25,706 nucleotides of DNA from Phaeoceros laevis. Its lineage: Eukaryota > Anthocerotophyta > Anthocerotopsida > Notothyladales. Position 1 is the stretch's first letter. The number at the start of each line of letters is the position of its first letter. Shown in pieces: positions 19,960 to 25,706 of this stretch. The stretch is taken from NCBI GenBank assembly GCA_049999765.1, contig JBNGIQ010008883.1:1-25706 (forward strand), given 5' to 3'. Below the pieces are notes generated by a model. That model ran no database searches. It saw nothing but the letters and a program-made list of their open reading frames with translations, and was not told the origin of the DNA. The position numbers and the translations under genes are program-made.

Positions 19960-22900
19960 ATGAGTGGACGCTGGATGTACGATAACAGCGTGCCCTACCA
20001 ATTCTCTAGGGCTCCGGAGCGGATGTATGCGCAAGCTCCGTTGCGGAGAGGGCAGCCGTCCTACAGAGTGGTGGCACCGAGTGAGCAGGGGTACATTCCG
20101 GTGGACCGCCAGGGCTACAGCAGAGCGTATCCTCGGGAGCAGGGATTCGTGCCGGTGCATTCCTTCCCCGAGGATTTGGAGCATTTCTATGGAGTCCGTC
20201 CCAGGGAGCCGTCCCAGTTCTACCGAGCCCCGCCGAGGAGTCATTTGCCATACGTGTCTGCTCCTCCTCTCGAGGCCTACGACTCCTATGTCCCAGTTGT
20301 CAGACCCGGGAGCCACCCGATGGTGGACATGGTGCCTGCCAGAGACGGAGGGTTTGGCTGGAGGCAAGCTTACGACGGACCTGTGCGGCTTCCAACGAAG
20401 CAAGAGTGGGAGTCTCGGGGGCCGTACAGGGGAATGCCGCCGGATGGTGAGGCGTTCCGGCCTGTCTACGGGGATGCCGGGTCTGATCAGCCTGAACCTA
20501 TGGCGGATCTGACCATGGAAGAAGACCGGGGGGCGCCAAGGTATTGCTCTGGAACTCCATCCTTGCAGCAGGGGAGGAGGCCCATCGCGGTGCGTGATGT
20601 TTCCGGTGTTCCACACCTCGTGATTGGCGGGGCTGGCAATGAGGATGCGGACTCTCGGCACATGATGAGGAAGGTGTGCGATCCTGAGAGTGTAAGAAAC
20701 ATTTTGGTGCGTGATGGTGAGAAGGATGGAAATAGGCCGGGGACGCCAGCAGCAGCAGCACCGGTCGCTTCTGTTCGGAGCATTCCTGTGACGGACAGCG
20801 CTGTGACCACGGCCGCGCAGGGTGGAGCCACGAAGAGGAAGGAGGAGAAGGGGCTGACAGGTGATGGGAATGCTCTGCAAGGGTTGTTGAAGAAGGGCTT
20901 CCTTGCCCCTGCTGCCACGAAAAGCCGGTCCACCTCGCCAACCTCGGAGCGCCGAGACCAGGAAAAGTCCTCAGCTACCCACAGTAATGGTAAAGAGGAC
21001 TCCGCTGGCCGCTATGGAGGTCGCGTCTTTACTGTGCCCCTTGCGAAGCTTGAGAATGATAATCTGGACAAGGTGATGAAGGCCATCTTTGATGCCATGT
21101 CGGAAGGAAAGTCTTCCAGGTCAGGCGGCGAGACGCAGGCGCCTAAGGCCACGGCTCCTACTGCTCAACACCTTGATGGATCAGATACTAAGCAGGAAGT
21201 AACAAAGGCGGGGCCAACTGTTGCCCAAGAGTCAAAGCTGTCGGAGAGCAAGAGGTTGGTCAATGTGAATAAGGAGGCAACAAAACCTTTGACGGGTTCG
21301 GAGGAAGTGCGAGGTGAGCAGCAGCCTAGTGGTGCTAAGAGTGATGAGGCGAAGACAGAGGAGGTTGTGAAACCCCAGGAGCAAGCTATTCTGAAGGTGC
21401 CCATTGAGGAGGACGAAGCTGCCAGGAGGATCCAGGCTTTGTCCAGAGGCTATAGTCTCCGGCGTACGAAACCTCTTGAGAAAGTACGAGCCATTGCCAG
21501 GGTTCGATCAAGACTTCGTGAGCTGGAGGGCCTACTGGCAGATCAGGAGGCTTATGCCACCCTCATGAAAGACCCCAAGGAGCGGTTGAGGGTCACCGAA
21601 ACGGTGATGGCCCTGCTTCTTCAGCTTGATTCTATTCAGGTATATTTCACGCTCTTACCTGATAGCATCTTGGTCCTTTCGGGGTAGTGTTTCAGTCAAT
21701 GCCGTCAATCGTTTCTTTATATGTTTGTGGTGAGATGCTCAATCTTGTCGTCCTCTTTGCAGGGTGTGCATCCAAGTGTCCGGGATTTGAGGAAGGTGGT
21801 CGCCCATGATCTTACCCGACTTCAAGATACCCTGGACGCGAAACTGCGGGAAATGTCACTGTCCACGTCTGATGTCGAATCAGAGAAGACTGCTGAGCTC
21901 TGCAAGGGTGAAGTGGACGAACAAGTTGACGCCGCTCAGCAAAATACTGAGGAAGAAGTTGTCACCACTCGGGAAGCTTCGGAAGTGGGCCAATCTGAAG
22001 TTGCTCAGGGGTATCCCAACGACGAGGCCGTTGGAACTTTGAATAACACTGACCGATCCGAGGATGGCGAGGCTGATGCAACCGTGGTCGAGTCACTAGA
22101 GGATACAGCATGTGGGCAACACAAGGAAGCAGCGGACGGTAGCAGTGGTGTCGAAGAATCTGCTGAACATGGTTGTCATGTAACGGTCAAGGTAGATTTA
22201 CCAGCAACCTCTGCAGATGACATGTTGGACCGAGAAACTAGGGTTTCTGAGAGCACTTCTGTTGAGGGAGTTGTTCAAGGCGGTCAGGAAGTAACACTTG
22301 TGGTGGAACTAGGCAGAGATGGGAAAGCACTTGAAGATGAAAGCAGGGGGAAGGAACTTGAAGACGAAAGCAGAGGTGCTGACAGAGTTGCCCAGGTCGG
22401 TTCTGTGGTGACGGCGGAGGAAGTAGCATCTGTTGCCAAGGGAATCACGGCGGAAGTCGGTGGCCGACAAGGTGATGAAGCAGTCGGTAGCAGTGTCGAG
22501 GGAACAGCGGAAATCAAGCCACATGTGATGCCTCAGGCAGACAGGTCTTCAGATACACAGAAGCTGTCTCTTGACACCAGCGGTCCAGAGAAAGTTGGTG
22601 TCGTGGCGAAGGTGGAGGAGGATTTACTAGTAGACCTTGCCCCTAATGGGGATGAGGTAGTTATGGCAGCCAGTGATGGTGAGAATTCGGTTGCAGCAAG
22701 TTCTGCGGGTGCCGTGGACAGTGATACGAAAATTGAACTGGGATTGGAGCTTCCATCCACTGCCCAAGGCGGTGAAGAAGCAATACGTTTGGTGGAAGTA
22801 GGCAGAGATGGGAAAGAACGGGAAGATGGAAGCTGTGGGAGGGAATTTGAAGATGGCAGCAGCGGTGCTGATAGAGTTGCCCAGGTCGATCCTCTGGTAA

Positions 22901-23928
22901 TGGTTGAGGAAGAAGCACCTGTTGCCAAGGGAATCATGGCGGAAGCCGGTGGTCGACAAGGTGATGAAGCACGTGATAGCAGTGTCGAGGGAGCAGTTGA
23001 AGTCAAGCCACATGTGATGTTTCTGGCAGACAGGTCTTCAGATGGACAGAAGCCCTCTTTTGATACCAGCGGTCCAGAGGAAGTTGGTACCGTCGTGAAG
23101 CCGGCGGAAGACTTTGCTCGTAACGGGGATGAGGTAGTTATGTCAGCGATTGACGGCGAGAATTCGTTTGCAGCAAGTTCTGCGGGTGCGGTTGACATTG
23201 ATTTTAAGGTTGAACTGGGATTGGAGCTTCCAGCCATTGCGAGCGACGAAGCACATGTTGTAGATGTTGCTGATGCTTGGCAGGAGCTTGAGACCAAGTT
23301 CTACGGTGTGGAAGACAACAAAGAGTTGCCCGGAACAGTCTTTCAGGAGTTGGGGCAGATATCCACGACTAGAGGCTGTCCGGAGGCTATTTCAAGCACC
23401 ACTAAAGAGGAGAGTTTGCTTGCATCCGGCGATGATGAAGGTGTGCATGCAGAGACGGTGAATGTGGGGGGAAATCTGACCAATGATGACATTATGGATG
23501 TGGCTTCCTCACCGGCACCGATCTTGTCCGAAAGCGATGACATGGTACCCTTTGATGAGCAGGAAATTTGCAAATCCCCCACGAGCCATGAGCAACAGCC
23601 ACTACATGATGCATTGACCTCCCCGCCTTGCCAGCTTGGTGCTTGCGCTTCTACCAAAGAGAAACTGCAGGTGCCATCGAGCCTAGCGTCTTCTCAAGAC
23701 TGCCCGGTCGCAGAGGATATGGATGAAGTAGATGAAACAATTTTGATGCGGCACTTGATTGAAGAGAACAGAAAGTTGAAGGCTTTGGTGCAAACGCTGG
23801 TCGGACTAAGTCAAGCCCAAACACGATCAGTCGTAGATAGGCTCGACAGACTGGAGTCCAGGGTGTGCGACTCCAGCAAAACTAGAGATCATCCTCGTCG
23901 CAGGCTTGTAACTAGAAGAAGGAAATAG
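19960..23928 (+). CDS. BAG6-like co-chaperone with IQ motif and BAG domain
   Basis: Two exons, 19960-21639 and 21763-23928, with a 123-base GT-AG intron, give 1281 residues. ATG 19960 (AACATG) is preferred; the frame upstream begins only with TTG. Residues 1-230 are rich in Pro, Arg and Tyr. Short motifs of the type IPV/VPV/IAV/ILV recur (near residues 45, 64, 111, 207, 248, 274), recalling the repeated motifs of plant BAG6. An IQ calmodulin-binding motif (ARRIQALSRGYSLRR, about 488-502) leads directly into a BAG domain that crosses the intron (KVRAIARVRSRLRELEG.. to ..VRDLRKVVAHDLTRLQ). BAG domains bind the Hsp70 ATPase domain, so the protein should link calmodulin and Hsp70 in stress or cell-death control. 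The acidic second half has a 0.48 kb tandem duplication. Residues 1220-1281 form a leucine/arginine-rich coiled-coil-like end. Confidence 0.9.
22276..23241 (+). repeat. in-frame tandem duplication, about 489 and 477 bases
   Basis: CAAGGCGGT begins both units (22276 and 22765). The motifs GRDGK, SGADRVAQV, VAKGI, GGRQGDEA, KPHVM, NGDEVVM and GAVD recur in order in both. The offset is 489 bases at the start and 477 at ELGLELP, so one copy has lost about four codons. It lies in the acidic half of the BAG protein. Confidence 0.92.
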
Positions 23929-24463
23929 AAACTGGCAGATTACTCTTTTGTACAGGCTCTGAAGTGTTTTTTGTTTGAGCTACCTTTGGCTGTAATGTAT
24001 GCACCCTACTATTACGTCGTGAGCAACATCTTTTTACCTGAAAGGACAGTCGCCCCTTCCCATTCCACCAAGGAACTAACAATGCAAGCACCCGACGTTG
24101 TACAATATTCAGATCGTGTACACAAAATGGCCCTCAATTCTTACGAATTCAATCTGTATTAATGATGTGAAGTTGGGCAGGCGCGCCATAACAGGGAAGA
24201 AGGCGATGCTCAGCAGTAGGGTGCGCCCAGCATGCGCAGGGAGGAAGATAGTGCTCAGCAGGCTGGGCGGGAAGAGTCGGTCTGCCTCGCGGCTGGAATG
24301 GGGAGGCCAGGCCAGGTGTCTCGATTTTCCGACAGATGACCCTGCTGCTGGTGCTACCCTGTGGGTTCAAACCGCAGACCACCGTGGCTTGTGGCTGCGC
24401 TTGACCTGGATATCAGTCCGAAGGCCGCCGTAGCCAAGTGCCCCAGTTTTTGCAGAGGTAGCA
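23929..24463. other. spacer between BAG and PDF-PPR genes
   Basis: 535 bases in the same direction between the BAG stop and the proposed PDF-PPR start. It should contain the BAG 3' end and the next promoter. A GTTCAAA loop with a short stem near 24360 resembles a tRNA T-arm, but no other tRNA part fits. Nothing else was recognised. Confidence 0.5.
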
Positions 24464-25706
24464 ATGGCGCATTTCCTCCACGTACCGTTGAGCACCACCC
24501 ACGGGATGCAACATCAGCGGTGTTGGATGCTAGCAGCTGAGAGGCAGGCCCACACCCTGGAGCTGGAGGGGAGGTCAAATGTGCCTCCGAGGCAATGGAT
24601 TTACACAAGCCGCACATTTGTGCCGTGCTGTGGCTTAGCAGCCAAGCTATGCGTAACGGAGAATATCAGTGCAGGAGAACGACAAGAGTTGTTGTGGAGG
24701 CAGTATTTCTTGGACCCCACATTGTGGTGGGACTGCAGTACGAACAAGAAGAGCGCGCGCTCTCCCGACTTCAGGCACAAGGAGTCCAAGGAGTCCCTGT
24801 GGCTGAACAACTTCTACAAGCCTGACTGGGTGGATGCGGAGCTGGCTGCCTTGGACAAGCAGGTTGGACGGTCTGCTCAGCCTACATCCAACCCCTTGTT
24901 GCATCGTTATGCTGGTGCTCCGACGGTGCCAGAGTGCCAAGGGTACGGAACGGCTCAGGCTGTAATCGAACAACTTTGTGAGAATGGGCAGCTAAGTCCA
25001 GCAGTGGACGCTTTGACCACCTTGGCAGAGAAACAATCTCGTGTGCCCTCCTCTCTGCTGTACAAAGTCATTCGGATATGCGGGGCTGAAAAAAATCTGG
25101 TGTTGGGGCGACGACTTGATGATCTCATTGTCAAGCTTGGGCACGAATCCAACGCATTTTTGGGAAACCATCTCTTGCGCATGTATGCATGTGGAGGTAG
25201 GCTACAGGAGGACATGGATGTGTTCAACAGGGTAGGGAAACCTAATGTCTTCATGTGGTCTTCCATAATCTCTGCACATGCTAAGAACGGAAAACCGAAG
25301 GAGGCTATACAACTCTACCGTGAGATGCGTAGGTCAGGAGTGAAGGCGGATGGTTACGTCTTTGTAGCTGCCCTTCAAGCTTGTGCATTTGCCACGGACC
25401 TGGAATCTGGCAGAAAAGTGCACTCTGATGTGTTGAACAGTGGCAATCCTACTGACTTGTTTGTTGGCAACTGCCTGGTGGACATGTATGCAAAATGTGG
25501 CGAATTGAAAGATGCACGCCAGGTTTCTGACAGCATGGACACAAAGGATGTGGTGACATGGAATGCCTTGATTGCTGGTTATGCACAGCAAGAACTCGGC
25601 CAAGAGGCGCTTGTTGTGTATGGACAAATGGAGGAGACGGGCCTCATTTTGGCTAACGATGTTACTTTTATTTGCCTTCTGAAGGCGTGTGCAAGCACTG
25701 GTGCCT
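24464..25706 (+). CDS. PPR protein with N-terminal PDF motif (partial, 3' end missing)
   Basis: The frame is open without a stop from ATG 24464 to the window end, 414 codons. Residues 1-70 have few acidic residues and could target an organelle. At about 77-132 stands WRQYFLDPTLWWD, then SPDFRHKESKESLWL and KPDWVDAELAALD. This matches the PDF motif (WWDN..K.P..PDFKHK.TGE.LW) of plant OSB organellar single-stranded-DNA-binding proteins, and the PDF triad is at 101-103. From about 160 the protein becomes PLS-class PPR: AQAVIEQLCENGQLSPAVDA, FLGNHLLRMYACGG, WSSIISAHAKNGKPKEAIQL, GNCLVDMYAKCGELKDARQV and WNALIAGYAQQ. An intron ending near 24862 (AAGCAG) would join differently, but the frame is open straight through. 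The part after the PDF motif has a decayed copy at 774-2445. Confidence 0.75.
   Translation, partial: MAHFLHVPLSTTHGMQHQRCWMLAAERQAHTLELEGRSNVPPRQWIYTSRTFVPCCGLAAKLCVTENISAGERQELLWRQYFLDPTLWWDCSTNKKSARSPDFRHKESKESLWLNNFYKPDWVDAELAALDKQVGRSAQPTSNPLLHRYAGAPTVPECQGYGTAQAVIEQLCENGQLSPAVDALTTLAEKQSRVPSSLLYKVIRICGAEKNLVLGRRLDDLIVKLGHESNAFLGNHLLRMYACGGRLQEDMDVFNRVGKPNVFMWSSIISAHAKNGKPKEAIQLYREMRRSGVKADGYVFVAALQACAFATDLESGRKVHSDVLNSGNPTDLFVGNCLVDMYAKCGELKDARQVSDSMDTKDVVTWNALIAGYAQQELGQEALVVYGQMEETGLILANDVTFICLLKACASTGA

Noticed and set aside
19900-20880. 326-codon minus-strand frame
   Set aside because: Antisense to the BAG first exon, His/Arg/Pro-rich without domain signs.
22533-23297. 254-codon minus-strand Ser/Thr-rich frame
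   Set aside because: Antisense shadow of the acidic BAG tandem duplication.
24340-24385. tRNA T-arm-like GTTCAAA loop
   Set aside because: A five-base stem can form, but no matching D-arm, anticodon arm or acceptor stem was found around it.

Overview
The window is nuclear DNA of a land plant. Genes have GT-AG introns, most of them 73-130 bases long. The proteins are plant-specific: a transit-peptide ALA dehydratase, a lectin receptor kinase, a thaumatin-like protein, a BAG/IQ co-chaperone and long PLS-class pentatricopeptide repeat (PPR) proteins. The PPR style, with phrases such as MYGKCGSI and VFDGL and very long arrays of near-identical modules, points to a seed-free plant. From memory it is most like a fern or lycophyte, but that is unchecked. 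Two assembly gaps (923-932 and 1768-1867) are present.

Layout. (1) 1-735, minus strand: the 5' end of a PDK1-type protein kinase, three exons rebuilt here, continuing off the left edge. (2) 774-3025: a mosaic of broken pieces. It holds a PPR pseudogene copied from, or sharing descent with, the PPR gene at the right edge. That pseudogene is interrupted by about 1.3 kb of repeat-rich DNA with a gap. An F-box/kelch-like fragment follows. (3) 3026-3751, minus: an NYN-domain C2H2 zinc-finger protein whose end is cut short where the F-box-like fragment begins. (4) 4303-6683, minus: a complete 12-exon porphobilinogen synthase (ALAD/HEMB), the tetrapyrrole enzyme of the plastid. (5) 7138-10659 and 11055-13784, plus: two tandem PLS-E type PPR genes with an unusual extra loop in their internal modules. 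(6) 13738-16502, minus: a four-exon L-type lectin receptor kinase whose coding end overlaps the second PPR gene tail to tail. (7) 17785-19215, minus: a thaumatin-like gene carrying a local duplication and a doubtful last junction. (8) 19960-23928, plus: a BAG6-like IQ/BAG co-chaperone with an internal 0.48 kb tandem duplication and heat-shock-element-like sites upstream. (9) 24464-25706, plus: the start of a PPR gene whose N-terminus carries a PDF-type single-stranded-DNA-binding motif as known from the organellar OSB proteins. It runs off the right edge.

The genes do not form one pathway. Several encode products expected in organelles (ALAD, probably the NYN protein, the PPR proteins), and two act at the cell surface or outside it (lectin kinase, thaumatin-like). 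The least ordinary objects are the PDF-PPR fusion, the repeated inter-helix insertion of the tandem PPR genes, the template-switch-like scar in the thaumatin gene, and the gene-fragment mosaic at 0.77-3.0 kb. Exon borders were set by eye from reading frame, GT-AG sites and family knowledge. No alignment or transcript was available.
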